Notes under the pieces: model-generated
What the model was told of the DNA's origin: nothing
Databases searched by the model: none
What the model saw: only the letters and a program-made list of their open reading frames with translations
Translations under genes and position numbers: made by a program
DNA from: VXYK01 sp965221585
Lineage (GTDB): Bacteria; Actinomycetota; Acidimicrobiia; Acidimicrobiales; Aldehydirespiratoraceae
Assembly: GCA_965221585.1 (NCBI GenBank)
Contig: OZ244898.1
Span: 124,001 to 188,000, forward strand
DNA: 64,000 nucleotides
Reading direction: 5' to 3'
Shown here: positions 41,369 through 50,088 of the stretch, piece after piece
How the letters are laid out: the number at the start of each line of letters is the position of its first letter
Numbering within the stretch: position 1 is the first letter of the stretch

Positions 41369-42442
41369 GTGTCAACGGATCCCGTCGACTGGGACATCGC
41401 CAAGAACGTCGCGTACAAGACCGCGGGCCGTGACCCCTATCAAGCGGCACATTACCGGCAGGGCCTGGAGGAGGACTTCGACCGTTACACCGCCCAAGCC
41501 GAGGAACTCGTCGCGCAGTGCACGGGTCTGCGTTCGCTCAGTGGCAATGCCCGTGGTCGGGTGACCGACCGCAAAGGCTGGATCGACGCGAATCTGGCTT
41601 CGTTCCAGCGACTTCTGCGTCCGATAGTGACCAAGCTGGGAGAACAGATCGACCACGGCGCCATGCGCGGGGTGGGGGGCAAGATCGCAGGCGCAGAACT
41701 CGGGGTGATGCTCGGCTGGATGTCGAAGCGTGTGCTCGGCCAGTACGACCTTCTGGTGATCGAGGACGAGAACCCCGATGAGCAGGACATCGTCTATTAC
41801 GTGGCGCCCAACGTGCTGTCACTGGAACGCCGCTACGCCTTCCCTCCCCAGGAGTTCCGGCTGTGGTTGGCGTTGCACGAGGTGACCCACCGGGCGCAAT
41901 TCACGGGCGTTCCGTGGATGCGACAGCATTTCCTGGGGTTGGTCGAGTCGACGATGGACGGCCTCGACCCCGACCCGAAGCGGATGGTGGAGGCTGTGTC
42001 GAGGTTGCTTGAAGCCCGCCGACGCGGCGAGGACATCATGGGTCAGGGTGGCGTGATGGGTCTGTTCGCCTCGGAACAGCAGCTTGTGGTGATCAACGAG
42101 GTCGCCGGTCTGATGAGCCTGCTCGAGGGCCACGGCGACGTGACGATGGACCGGGCGGGAATGGGACTGGTCCCCTCCGCGCCGCGTTTCGCCCGTGTGC
42201 TCCGCAACCGGCGTCAGAACGTCCGGGGATTCGCCAGGGTGTTCCAGAGGCTCTCGGGGCTTGAGGCGAAAATGAAGCAGTACGCCGAAGGGGAGCACTT
42301 CATCGCCGAGGTCGAGAAACACGGAGGGGGAGAACTGCTTGATCGGGCTTGGGCCGAGCCGGCCAACGTTCCCTCGATCGCCGAGATCCGCAACCCGGAA
42401 CTGTGGATCGCTCGGGTGTCCTCGGCTGATGTCGCGGCTTGA
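41369..42442 (+). CDS. Zinc-dependent metalloprotease-like protein (DUF2342, F420-associated)
   Basis: 357 residues from GTG 41369. LWLALHEVTHRAQFTGVPW has a HExxH zinc-binding motif (HEVTH) and a downstream NEVAGLMSLLEGHGD that gives a possible third ligand. The rest matches DUF2342, found almost only in actinobacteria and linked to coenzyme F420 genomes by name. No enzymatic role is proven. It sits, as in many actinobacteria, just before tilS. Confidence 0.88.
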   Translation: MSTDPVDWDIAKNVAYKTAGRDPYQAAHYRQGLEEDFDRYTAQAEELVAQCTGLRSLSGNARGRVTDRKGWIDANLASFQRLLRPIVTKLGEQIDHGAMRGVGGKIAGAELGVMLGWMSKRVLGQYDLLVIEDENPDEQDIVYYVAPNVLSLERRYAFPPQEFRLWLALHEVTHRAQFTGVPWMRQHFLGLVESTMDGLDPDPKRMVEAVSRLLEARRRGEDIMGQGGVMGLFASEQQLVVINEVAGLMSLLEGHGDVTMDRAGMGLVPSAPRFARVLRNRRQNVRGFARVFQRLSGLEAKMKQYAEGEHFIAEVEKHGGGELLDRAWAEPANVPSIAEIRNPELWIARVSSADVAA

Positions 42443-42457
42443 ACGATGGCTTGAACC

Positions 42458-43324
42458 ATGGACAGCGCAGAGCTTCTAGCCCGCTGTGACTTCGGTGAGG
42501 ACGACGAACTAGCGCTGGCGGTGAGCGGTGGTGCCGACAGCACCGCCATGGCACTGCTGGCTGCTGATGCGGGCTGGCGCTTCACGATCTGGCATGTGGA
42601 CCACGGCATTCGCGATACCGGCGCTGCTGAAGCCGAGGTCGTGGAAAAGTTGGCTTCGTCGTTGGGTGCGCAGTTCGAGTTGCGATGCCTCAACCTGAGT
42701 GACGGCCCGGACCTCGAGGCCCGCGCCCGCGAGGCTCGATACGCGGCGTTGCCGCCTGATGTGTGCGTGGCACATACAGCAGACGATCGCGCCGAGACCG
42801 TATTGCTCAACCTCCTGCGGGGAGCAGGCCTGGCTGGTGTCGCCACACCGTTCAGCCGTGTGAGACGCCCGATCATCGGTCTGCGTCGGGCCGAAACATA
42901 TGCCCTGTGCGCCTCAGCAGGCGTTTCGGTGATCGACGACCCGATGAACGAAGACCCGCGGTTCGCCCGAGTGGTGGTGCGCACCCAGCTGATGCCTCTC
43001 GCGGCCGATGCCCTTGGACGCGATCCGGTGCCCCTGCTGAACCGCCACGCAGACCTCGTCGCGGATGCCCTGACCGTCATCCAAGACGCCGCGCTGGCAC
43101 TCGATCCCACCGACACAGCGGCGTTGAGAGAGTCCCCTAAAGCAGTGGCCTCAGAAGCACTGCGCCAATGGCTGATGACCGAGACCAACAGCGCAACCGC
43201 AGTCGACGCCGCCTCAATCGACCGGGTCATGGCCGTAGTGGACGGCACGCACCGGGCCACCGAAGTCGAGGGCGGCTACCGAGTTGCCCGAACCGCCAAC
43301 CGCCTCCGCTTGGAGTCCTTGTAG
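42458..43324 (+). CDS. tilS: tRNA(Ile)-lysidine synthetase
   Basis: 288 residues. LALAVSGGADSTAMALLAAD is the PP-loop SGGxDS, IWHVDHGIRD the second conserved motif and VCVAHTADDRAETVLLNLLRG the third. It adds lysine to C34 of a tRNA-Ile so that it reads AUA. It is short, lacking the C-terminal domains of the E. coli enzyme, as in most actinobacteria. It is followed by hpt after 11 nt. Confidence 0.95.
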   Translation: MDSAELLARCDFGEDDELALAVSGGADSTAMALLAADAGWRFTIWHVDHGIRDTGAAEAEVVEKLASSLGAQFELRCLNLSDGPDLEARAREARYAALPPDVCVAHTADDRAETVLLNLLRGAGLAGVATPFSRVRRPIIGLRRAETYALCASAGVSVIDDPMNEDPRFARVVVRTQLMPLAADALGRDPVPLLNRHADLVADALTVIQDAALALDPTDTAALRESPKAVASEALRQWLMTETNSATAVDAASIDRVMAVVDGTHRATEVEGGYRVARTANRLRLESL

Positions 43325-43335
43325 GGTTTCAGACG

Positions 43336-43887
43336 ATGACGGTTCCGGAGGGGAGCATCGGTCGAGTTCTGGTTGGCTCCGAAGAACTCGCGGCGCGCGT
43401 CCGAGAACTCGGAGCGGAGATCACGCAGGACTATGCCGGGCGCACCCCGCTGCTCGTCGGTGTGCTCAAGGGTGCGTTCGTCTTCATGAGCGACCTGGCC
43501 CGCGCGATCGGGCTTCCGGTCGAAATCGACTTCATGGCCGTCTCCTCGTACGGCGCGTCCACAAAATCGAGCGGGGTGGTGCGCATCGTCAAGGATCTGG
43601 ATCTTGATGTCGCAGGCCGTGACGTGCTGCTCGTCGAGGACATCGTCGATTCCGGGTCGACGCTGCGCTACCTGCTGAGGTTCCTCGAAGAACGTCAGCC
43701 GGCCAGTCTGAAGGTCTGCGCCCTGCTCGTACGCGACGGTGCGAGCACCGACGAGATCGAATATGTCGGGTTCTCGATCCCGGACGATTTCGTAGTCGGC
43801 TACGGGCTCGATGTCGCCGAGCGCTACCGCGAACTCAACTCCATAAGTGTCTTTGAGCCCGCAAACTCAGCTAGCTTGCCACCGTGA
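43336..43887 (+). CDS. hpt: Hypoxanthine phosphoribosyltransferase
   Basis: 183 residues from ATG 43336. DVLLVEDIVDSGSTLRYLL is the PRPP-binding motif, and VGVLKGAFVFMSDLAR and DFMAVSSYGASTKSSG complete the site. It salvages hypoxanthine and guanine. The stop overlaps the folE GTG; the ftsH gene that usually lies between hpt and folE is absent. Confidence 0.96.
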   Translation: MTVPEGSIGRVLVGSEELAARVRELGAEITQDYAGRTPLLVGVLKGAFVFMSDLARAIGLPVEIDFMAVSSYGASTKSSGVVRIVKDLDLDVAGRDVLLVEDIVDSGSTLRYLLRFLEERQPASLKVCALLVRDGASTDEIEYVGFSIPDDFVVGYGLDVAERYRELNSISVFEPANSASLPP

Positions 43888-44501
43888 ACTCACCCGACGA
43901 CTACTCCCGGCCATTGGTCAACGGGGGCCACGCGCCCCAGATCGATCAGCCGAGAATCGCTGCTGCGGTACGGGAGATCCTGGCCGCGATAGGTGAGGAC
44001 CCAGACCGCGAGGGCCTGAGGGAAACCCCGAATCGGGTGGCCCGGATGTATGCCGAAGTCTGCGCCGGACTCCACGAGGATCCCGTGACCTACCTCAAAA
44101 CCACCTTCGAGGTGGGACACGACGAGATGGTCATGGTTCGCGACATTCCCCTCTACTCGCTGTGCGAACATCACCTGATTCCCTTCCTGGGCACCGCGAA
44201 TGTCGCCTACATCCCCAGCGGGTCCGGTCAGGTCACCGGATTGTCCAAGCTGGCCCGTCTTGTCGACGGCTACGCCAAGCGTCCGCAGGTGCAGGAACGG
44301 CTGACCACCCAGATCGCCGACGCGATCGAGGGGTCGCTTCAGCCCCGCGGGGTGCTGGTGGTGATCGAAGCCGAGCATCTCTGCATGTCGATGAGAGGTG
44401 TTCGCAAACCGGGTACGACAACGGTCACGTCGAGTGTGACCGGGATTTTCCGTGAGAACGTCGCCACCCGTGCCGAGGCCATGCGTTTCCTCGGTCGGTG
44501 A
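43884..44501 (+). CDS. folE: GTP cyclohydrolase I
   Basis: 205 residues from GTG 43884. YSLCEHHLIPFLGTANVAYI holds the zinc ligands Cys and His, with the third in IEAEHLCMSMRGVRKPGT; KLARLVDGYAKRPQVQERLT is a further hallmark. It makes 7,8-dihydroneopterin triphosphate from GTP, opening folate synthesis. Confidence 0.97.
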   Translation: MNSPDDYSRPLVNGGHAPQIDQPRIAAAVREILAAIGEDPDREGLRETPNRVARMYAEVCAGLHEDPVTYLKTTFEVGHDEMVMVRDIPLYSLCEHHLIPFLGTANVAYIPSGSGQVTGLSKLARLVDGYAKRPQVQERLTTQIADAIEGSLQPRGVLVVIEAEHLCMSMRGVRKPGTTTVTSSVTGIFRENVATRAEAMRFLGR

Positions 44502-44505
44502 AGAC

Positions 44506-45291
44506 ATGACCCGGGTCATGGGTATTGTCAACGTCACGCCGGACTCCTTCTCCGACGGTGGGCTCTGGCTTGAGACGGACGCGGCGATAGCCCACGCCGA
44601 ATCGTTGGTTGCAGAGGGTGCCGACATCATCGACATCGGCGGTGAGAGCACCCGACCCGGATCTCGTCCGGTCGACCAAGCCACGGAACTGGAGCGGACC
44701 ATCCCCGTCGTGTCCGCAGTGGCCTCAACGGGTGCGGAGGTCTCCATAGACACCACCAAGGCCGATGTCGCGAGAGCCGCGGTCGATGCGGGCGCCACGA
44801 TCATCAACGACGTGTCCGCGTCGCTCGAGAACGTTGCGGCCGAGACCGGCGCGGGATGGATCGCCATGCATGCCCTCGGCGACAGCGCCACCATGCAGGA
44901 CGATCCCCGCTACGACGATGTGGTCGAAGACATCGCCGCTTTCCTGACCGACGCTGTGAGCCGCGGCCGCGAGGCAGGAGTGGAACGCATCTGGGTCGAC
45001 CCTGGGATCGGCTTTGGCAAGACGACCCGACACAACCTTGAACTCCTCGCCAACATCGATCGTTTCACTGAGATCGCGCCGGTGCTTGTGGGCGCTAGCC
45101 GCAAGAGCGTCGTCGGAAAGATCCATGCACGGTCCGACGGACTCGAAGGCACCGGACCGATCACCGGATCCGATGATCGGCTTGAAGGCTCCGTGGGGAT
45201 TGCCGTATGGAGCGCGTATCTTGGGGTGGACATGATCCGAGTGCACGACGTCAGGGCCACAGTCCACGCCTTGAGCCTGCTGACCCCGTGA
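44506..45291 (+). CDS. folP: Dihydropteroate synthase
   Basis: 261 residues from ATG 44506, 4 nt after folE. MGIVNVTPDSFSDGGLW, IIDIGGESTRPGSRPV, INDVSASL and WVDPGIGFGKTTRHN are the standard loops that bind pterin diphosphate and p-aminobenzoate. This is the sulfonamide target of the folate pathway. Confidence 0.97.
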   Translation: MTRVMGIVNVTPDSFSDGGLWLETDAAIAHAESLVAEGADIIDIGGESTRPGSRPVDQATELERTIPVVSAVASTGAEVSIDTTKADVARAAVDAGATIINDVSASLENVAAETGAGWIAMHALGDSATMQDDPRYDDVVEDIAAFLTDAVSRGREAGVERIWVDPGIGFGKTTRHNLELLANIDRFTEIAPVLVGASRKSVVGKIHARSDGLEGTGPITGSDDRLEGSVGIAVWSAYLGVDMIRVHDVRATVHALSLLTP

Positions 45292-45319
45292 CGGGCACCG
45301 ACATGATGGGTACCGAGAA

Positions 45320-45925
45320 ATGGCGATGAGGGGCCGGTGGGCACAGGGCATCAAACCGAGGCATTTTCGCTGGGTCCTCAAGGATCAGGTAGCGGTTTGC
45401 GAAAGGCCCGGCGGCTACGGTTTCGATCATCGCAAGGTGCGTCGCCTGGAGGAGATCATCTGGCTCCGTGAGCAGGGGTTTCACTTCGTCGTCTCGCTGA
45501 TCGGCTCCAATCACAATCTTCACAACTACGAAGAGCTCGGCCTGCCCTACCACCACGTGCCCTTCGCCGGTCTGAGCGATGGGCCGCTGGGCCTGACACG
45601 GGTGATGGCGGCGATCCGTGACCATGTCCGTGCTGGTCACAAGATCGTCGTTCACCGCGAGGAATTGGGCGAGACGATCACCGGCATGGTCGGCGCGTAC
45701 CTGCTGTGGATGGGCCTGGTACCCGACGGCCCCCGGGCGATCATGGTGACCGAACGGCTCTTTGAGCGGGAGCTGACTTCGACCGGCCGCGAGATGGTGG
45801 CGATGCTGGAGCGCTGTGACTCTCAGGAGGACGTGCCGACGGGTGCTTTCGTGAACATTGTTGATGAGTCCGACACTGACGCCGGTGATCAGTCTGACGA
45901 GGGCGAGGCCGATGACTCCGCCTGA
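45320..45925 (+). CDS. Dual-specificity-phosphatase-like protein lacking the catalytic cysteine
   Basis: 201 residues. The layout follows the cysteine-phosphatase fold: FRWVLKDQVAVCERPGGYG, a VVSL strand, YHHVPFAGLSDGPL and then KIVVHREELGETITGMVGAY where active enzymes have HCxxxxxR(S/T)G. Here the nucleophilic Cys is Arg and the P-loop Arg is Glu, so catalysis is not expected. An acidic tail (DESDTDAGDQSDEGEADD) follows. It lies inside the folate operon and overlaps folB by 14 nt. The pseudophosphatase reading is inference from motif alignment by eye. Confidence 0.6.
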   Translation: MAMRGRWAQGIKPRHFRWVLKDQVAVCERPGGYGFDHRKVRRLEEIIWLREQGFHFVVSLIGSNHNLHNYEELGLPYHHVPFAGLSDGPLGLTRVMAAIRDHVRAGHKIVVHREELGETITGMVGAYLLWMGLVPDGPRAIMVTERLFERELTSTGREMVAMLERCDSQEDVPTGAFVNIVDESDTDAGDQSDEGEADDSA

Positions 45926-46274
45926 TGCCATCCAGTTGCGTGGATTGCGCCTGTTGTGCGTCTGCGGCGCCCTCCCCGAGGAACAGGGCCGCCTTCAGCC
46001 CTACGAGTTCGACATCGACGTGGTGGCTGAACTCACGGCCACCATGACCGACGAACTCGATGACACGATCGACTACGGTGCCATCCTCGCCCGGGTGGAA
46101 GAAGTCACCAGCAACGAATCGTTCCAGCTCTTTGAAAGGATGGCACAACGGGTCGCTGAAGCCGTGCTGACCGATGAGCGGATTACCGAGGTCACCGTCG
46201 AGGTGAGGAAGCTGCGCCCGCCGGTCACACAGATCCTTGATTCGGCTGGTGTGCGGGTTGTCCGTCGGCGATGA
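45912..46274 (+). CDS. folB: Dihydroneopterin aldolase
   Basis: 120 residues from ATG 45912. LRGLRLLCVCGALPEEQGRL, TIDYGAILARVEEV and LFERMAQRVAEAVL match the FolB fold, which splits dihydroneopterin to hydroxymethyl-dihydropterin. The usual G(V/A)xxxE start is CGALPEEQ here. Overlaps folK by 4 nt. Confidence 0.93.
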   Translation: MTPPDAIQLRGLRLLCVCGALPEEQGRLQPYEFDIDVVAELTATMTDELDDTIDYGAILARVEEVTSNESFQLFERMAQRVAEAVLTDERITEVTVEVRKLRPPVTQILDSAGVRVVRRR

Positions 46275-46768
46275 CCGAGCCTCATCGAGCCTTCCTCGGA
46301 CTCGGTTCGAACCTGGGGGATCGGATCGGCTACCTGCGTGAGGCGGTGGCCGCGGTTCCTGACCTGGCCGGGGTGTCCGATGTCTACGAGACGGCTCCGG
46401 TGGGTGGTCCCGAACAGGGCCCGTATCTGAACCTGGTGGTGCAGCTGAGGACCCGGATGGGCGCGCGAGAGTTGCTCGGCGTGTGCCAAGGTCTCGAAAG
46501 TGCTGCTCAGAGGGTACGCGAAGTCCGCTGGGGGGCTCGCACGCTCGACGTCGATGTGCTCTGGGTCGACGGAGAGACGGTGACTGAGCCCGACCTGATT
46601 GTCCCCCACCCGCGGATGTTCGAACGCAGTTTCGTGCTCATTCCGCTGGGTGACCTTGCTGCCGATCTGCTCCCTGAAGGATTCGATGTCGACAGCGCCA
46701 GTCGCAGGGACGAGGTGGAGCGACTTGGCCGTCTCGGCAATCTCATGCCGTCGAGAGACCCATGTTGA
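46271..46768 (+). CDS. folK: 2-amino-4-hydroxy-6-hydroxymethyldihydropteridine pyrophosphokinase
   Basis: 165 residues. FLGLGSNLGDRIGYLREAV, PYLNLVVQLRTRMGARELL, RWGARTLDVDVLWVDG and PHPRMFERSFVLIPLGDL are the HPPK signatures, with the metal-binding DVD. It pyrophosphorylates hydroxymethyl-dihydropterin for FolP. It overlaps the next gene by 7 nt. Confidence 0.95.
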   Translation: MTEPHRAFLGLGSNLGDRIGYLREAVAAVPDLAGVSDVYETAPVGGPEQGPYLNLVVQLRTRMGARELLGVCQGLESAAQRVREVRWGARTLDVDVLWVDGETVTEPDLIVPHPRMFERSFVLIPLGDLAADLLPEGFDVDSASRRDEVERLGRLGNLMPSRDPC

Positions 46769-47469
46769 GCGTCCGCATTATCGGTGATGGACGTGCCGGC
46801 GGGTCGCTGGGTACCGCGCTCGAGTCTGCGGGTTGGAACCTGCTCGGTTACCTGGGCCGTGGTGATGATCTGAGCGGGGCAGCCGCCGACGCCGATGTGC
46901 TGGTAATCGCCACACCCGACGACACCATCGAGACCGTCGCCGAGTCGGTCGGCGGCGTGGCCTCGACGCTGGTGATCCACCTGTCGGGGGTGTTGGGCCT
47001 CGATGTTCTGAAGGGGCACCCGCGCCGCGCGGCGATGCACCCGCTGGTGCCGCTGCCTTCGCCGGACCTGGGCGCCGAGCGGCTGCGCGGTGCCTGGTAT
47101 GCGGTTGACGGCGATCCCGCAGTCGACTCGCTGGTCAAGGCGCTCGGCGGTCGCTCGTTTGGCATCAACGATGAATCCCGGTCGCTGTATCACGCCGCGG
47201 CGGTGATCTCCTCCAACCATCTGGTGGCTCTCTTGGGTCAAGCAGAGCGGGTTGCCGCCCTGGCCGGTGTGCCGTTCGAGGTGATGCTCGATCTGGCGCG
47301 GGTCAACATCGACAACGTCCGGCGCCTCGGCCCCGCCGACGCGCTCACAGGTCCCGCCGCACGCGGCGACGATGCCACGATCGCCCGCCATCTCGAAGCA
47401 CTGCCCGCGGAGGAGCGGGTGGTCTACGAGGCTCTCGTCGAAGAGGCGAAACGCCTAGCTGGCCGCTGA
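46762..47469 (+). CDS. Rossmann-like/DUF2520 reductase-like protein
   Basis: 235 residues. VRIIGDGRAGGSLGTALESA is a GxGxxG NADP-binding turn, ADVLVIATPDDTIETVAES and HLSGVLGLDVLKGHPRRAA follow, and the C-terminal helical domain is DUF2520. The fold is that of ketopantoate and pyrroline-5-carboxylate reductases. DUF2520 genes often neighbour panC, so a role as ketopantoate reductase is possible but unproven. Confidence 0.85.
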   Translation: MLSVRIIGDGRAGGSLGTALESAGWNLLGYLGRGDDLSGAAADADVLVIATPDDTIETVAESVGGVASTLVIHLSGVLGLDVLKGHPRRAAMHPLVPLPSPDLGAERLRGAWYAVDGDPAVDSLVKALGGRSFGINDESRSLYHAAAVISSNHLVALLGQAERVAALAGVPFEVMLDLARVNIDNVRRLGPADALTGPAARGDDATIARHLEALPAEERVVYEALVEEAKRLAGR

Positions 47470-47519
47470 GCAAACGTTTCAGTCATGGCGAGCAGCCGGT
47501 CCGCTAGCGTGCGGAGCGT

Positions 47520-48347
47520 ATGCCGGTGCTTCTGGGAGTTCTAGCGTCGGTGCTGATCGGCGTGTCGGACTATTACGGCCGGTTCTGCGCCCGGCGCTCC
47601 CACGCCATGACCTCAGTGGGCACTGCGTTCATCGGCGGCCTTGGGATGACGGCCGTGTTGTTGTACTTCGTGCCCAGCGCAATCGAATACGAGGCTCTGG
47701 TGTTGGGGGCTGTTTCGGGCGCATTGATGGCCTTTGCGCTCTCGGCGATGTGGCACAGCATGGCCATTTCCTCTGCCGCGGTCGCCTCGCCGATCGTGGC
47801 CGCGTTCACGGCTCTGGGGCCTCTGGTGTACGGACTCGCCACCGGCGAGCGGCCCTCACGCATCGTGGCTCTGGGCATCGCTTGTGCTGTTGTCGGTCTG
47901 CTGGCCGCGGTCATTGTCCCTGATCTCGGTGGACGTCTCCGCGCGGGCATCGCGTTCGCACTGATGGCCGGTACGGCCTTCGCGGTAGCGACGGTGCTGT
48001 TGGCCAGGACCAGCCTTGACAGTGGGATGTGGTCGGCCGTGAGCCAACGGTTCGTCGCCACGGGGTTGATGCTGGTCGCGACCAGAGCGATGCGAATCCC
48101 CCAGGTGCTGCCGCGTACGCTGCGACTCCCCGGTCTGGTCGGAGGGATCATCGGCGGCGCGGGGATGGCGGCGTTGATTGCAGGATTGCAACGAGGGCCG
48201 GTCGGGGCGGTCGCGGTGGCGGGCTCGCTCTACCCGGTGGCGACCATCGCGTTGGCGGTGTTGTTCGACGACGACCGGCTCCGCTGGTGGCAGATCATCG
48301 GTGTTGCCGCCGTGTTGACAGGTACCACCCTGATGACCATCGGCTGA
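47520..48347 (+). CDS. EamA/DMT-family transporter
   Basis: 275 residues in about 10 hydrophobic spans forming two five-helix repeats (first ALVLGAVSGALMAFALSAMW, second VIAGLQRGPVGAVAVAGSLY and IIGVAAVLTGTTLM). EamA family carriers export metabolites such as amino acids; no substrate can be given. TAGCGT lies 9 nt upstream of the ATG. Confidence 0.85.
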   Translation: MPVLLGVLASVLIGVSDYYGRFCARRSHAMTSVGTAFIGGLGMTAVLLYFVPSAIEYEALVLGAVSGALMAFALSAMWHSMAISSAAVASPIVAAFTALGPLVYGLATGERPSRIVALGIACAVVGLLAAVIVPDLGGRLRAGIAFALMAGTAFAVATVLLARTSLDSGMWSAVSQRFVATGLMLVATRAMRIPQVLPRTLRLPGLVGGIIGGAGMAALIAGLQRGPVGAVAVAGSLYPVATIALAVLFDDDRLRWWQIIGVAAVLTGTTLMTIG

Positions 48348-48376
48348 CCGTCCGGGTTTAGGCTGATTCGCGGCTT

Positions 48377-49222
48377 ATGGAAACGATTACGACGATCCCG
48401 GAGTTGAGGGTCCGGCTCGATGCCCAGCGTCGGGCTGGCCGCAAGCTCGGTTTTGTGCCGACCATGGGGTACTTGCACGCCGGTCACATGTCGCTGGTGG
48501 AGACCGCGGCCACAGAGAATTCGGTGACGGTCGTGTCGATCTTCGTCAACCCGCTGCAGTTCGCCGAGGGCGAGGACCTTGGTTCCTATCCAAGGGATCT
48601 GGCCGCGGACAGCGCCCAGTGCGAAGCTCTCGGTGTCGACTTTCTCTTCGTTCCCTCGGTCGAGGAGATGTATCCCAGCCCGGTCGAAACGGTCGTCAAG
48701 GTGCCGTCGGTGGCAGCTCCGCTGGAGGGGGTGGCGCGTCCTCATCACTTCGCGGGCGTGGCGACGGTCGTCGCCAAGCTGTTCTCGATCGTCGGGCCGT
48801 GCCGTGCCTATTTCGGGTCGAAGGACTGGCAGCAGGTCTGCGTGGTCAGACGCATGGTCAGCGACCTGAGCATCCCGGTCGAGGTTGTGGCGTGTCCAAC
48901 GGTTCGGGAACCCGACGGCTTGGCGATGTCGAGCCGCAACGTCTATCTCAGCAAAGCAGAACGTGCCCAGGCCCCGGTGCTTCGCGCTGCCCTCGACGCT
49001 GGGCTGGATGCGATCAGTGCTGGCGTGAGGGATCCGGCGACCGTCGAAGCGGCCATGGAGGCCGTGGCCGATAGGGCCGACCTCGCCACGCTCGACTACG
49101 TAGCCGCCGTGCAAGCAGACTCGCTCGTCAACGACGGTCCCCTACACGGTGAAGTGCGACTCCTCATAGCCGCACGCTTCGGACGGGCCCGGCTCATCGA
49201 CAACGACGGTGCAGTGATCTGA
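48377..49222 (+). CDS. panC: Pantothenate synthetase
   Basis: 281 residues. GFVPTMGYLHAGHMSLVETA has the HxGH motif, VVSIFVNPLQFAEGEDLGSYPR binds beta-alanine, YFGSKDWQQVCVVRRMV and SSRNVYLSKAER (KMSKS-like) complete the site. It joins pantoate and beta-alanine. A TAGGCT box sits 12 nt upstream of the ATG. Confidence 0.96.
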   Translation: METITTIPELRVRLDAQRRAGRKLGFVPTMGYLHAGHMSLVETAATENSVTVVSIFVNPLQFAEGEDLGSYPRDLAADSAQCEALGVDFLFVPSVEEMYPSPVETVVKVPSVAAPLEGVARPHHFAGVATVVAKLFSIVGPCRAYFGSKDWQQVCVVRRMVSDLSIPVEVVACPTVREPDGLAMSSRNVYLSKAERAQAPVLRAALDAGLDAISAGVRDPATVEAAMEAVADRADLATLDYVAAVQADSLVNDGPLHGEVRLLIAARFGRARLIDNDGAVI

Positions 49223-49261
49223 CCACCCCAGCCCCGTAAGGAACCTGAACCACTGGGCCGA

Positions 49262-49267
49262 TAGCGT
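49262..49267 (+). promoter_or_regulatory. -10 box for leaderless coaX transcript
   Basis: TAGCGT is followed by exactly 6 nt (AACCGT) and the GTG at 49274. Confidence 0.5.
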
Positions 49268-49273
49268 AACCGT

Positions 49274-50077
49274 GTGCTTCTAACCATCGACGTCGGGAAT
49301 ACCCAGAGTGTCCTCGGCCTCTACGATCCTGACAGCGATCTGGGCGAAGGAGCCTCGGTCGGGCTCGTCGACCACTGGCGCCTCTCGACCGACGCCGAGC
49401 GCACACCGGACGAGTACTCGGTGCTGATTCGTTCTCTGCTCGACACGGTCGGTGTCAGCCTGGAAACGGATCTGACCGGAACTGCCATCTGTTCGGGCGT
49501 GCCGAGGATTCTCGCCGTGCTGCGCGAAATGGTCGGGCGCTACCTGCCGTTCGCCCCGGTCGTGATCGAACCGGGCGTGAAGACGGGGATCCCGATTCTC
49601 TACGACAACCCCAAAGAGGTCGGCGCGGATCGGATCGCAAACGCCATAGGTGCCTTCGACTTGTACGGCGGCCCGACGATCGTTGTGGATTTCGGCACGG
49701 GCAACAACTTCGACGTCATCTCAGAGTTCGGCGAGTTCCTGGGGGGTGCGATCGCACCCGGGATCGAGATCAGCCTTGATGCGCTGTTCGGCAGGGCCGC
49801 GGCGCTGCGAGCGGTGGAACTGGTGGAGCCTCGGAGCGTTGTCGGAAAGTCGACTGTCGAGTCGATCCAGTCGGGCACCGTCTACGGGTTCGCGGCGATG
49901 ATCGACGGCATGGTCGACCGTTTCGCTGAGGAGTTGGGCGAGATCAACGTGGTGGCCACGGGCGGTCTCGCCCACCTGATCGCCCCCGTGGCGCGGACTA
50001 TCGAGAATGTTGAGCCGTTCCTCACGCTCCACGGTCTGCGCATCGTCCACCAGCGCAACCAGCGCAACAATCGCTGA
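49274..50077 (+). CDS. coaX: Type III pantothenate kinase
   Basis: 267 residues from GTG 49274. LLTIDVGNTQSVLGLYD is the phosphate-1 motif, VGADRIANAIGAFDLY and IVVDFGTGNNFDVISE follow, and FLGGAIAPGIEISLDALF is the acidic loop. It phosphorylates pantothenate to start CoA synthesis. It follows panC after 51 nt. Confidence 0.95.
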   Translation: MLLTIDVGNTQSVLGLYDPDSDLGEGASVGLVDHWRLSTDAERTPDEYSVLIRSLLDTVGVSLETDLTGTAICSGVPRILAVLREMVGRYLPFAPVVIEPGVKTGIPILYDNPKEVGADRIANAIGAFDLYGGPTIVVDFGTGNNFDVISEFGEFLGGAIAPGIEISLDALFGRAAALRAVELVEPRSVVGKSTVESIQSGTVYGFAAMIDGMVDRFAEELGEINVVATGGLAHLIAPVARTIENVEPFLTLHGLRIVHQRNQRNNR

Positions 50078-50088
50078 TTCAACGGCCG

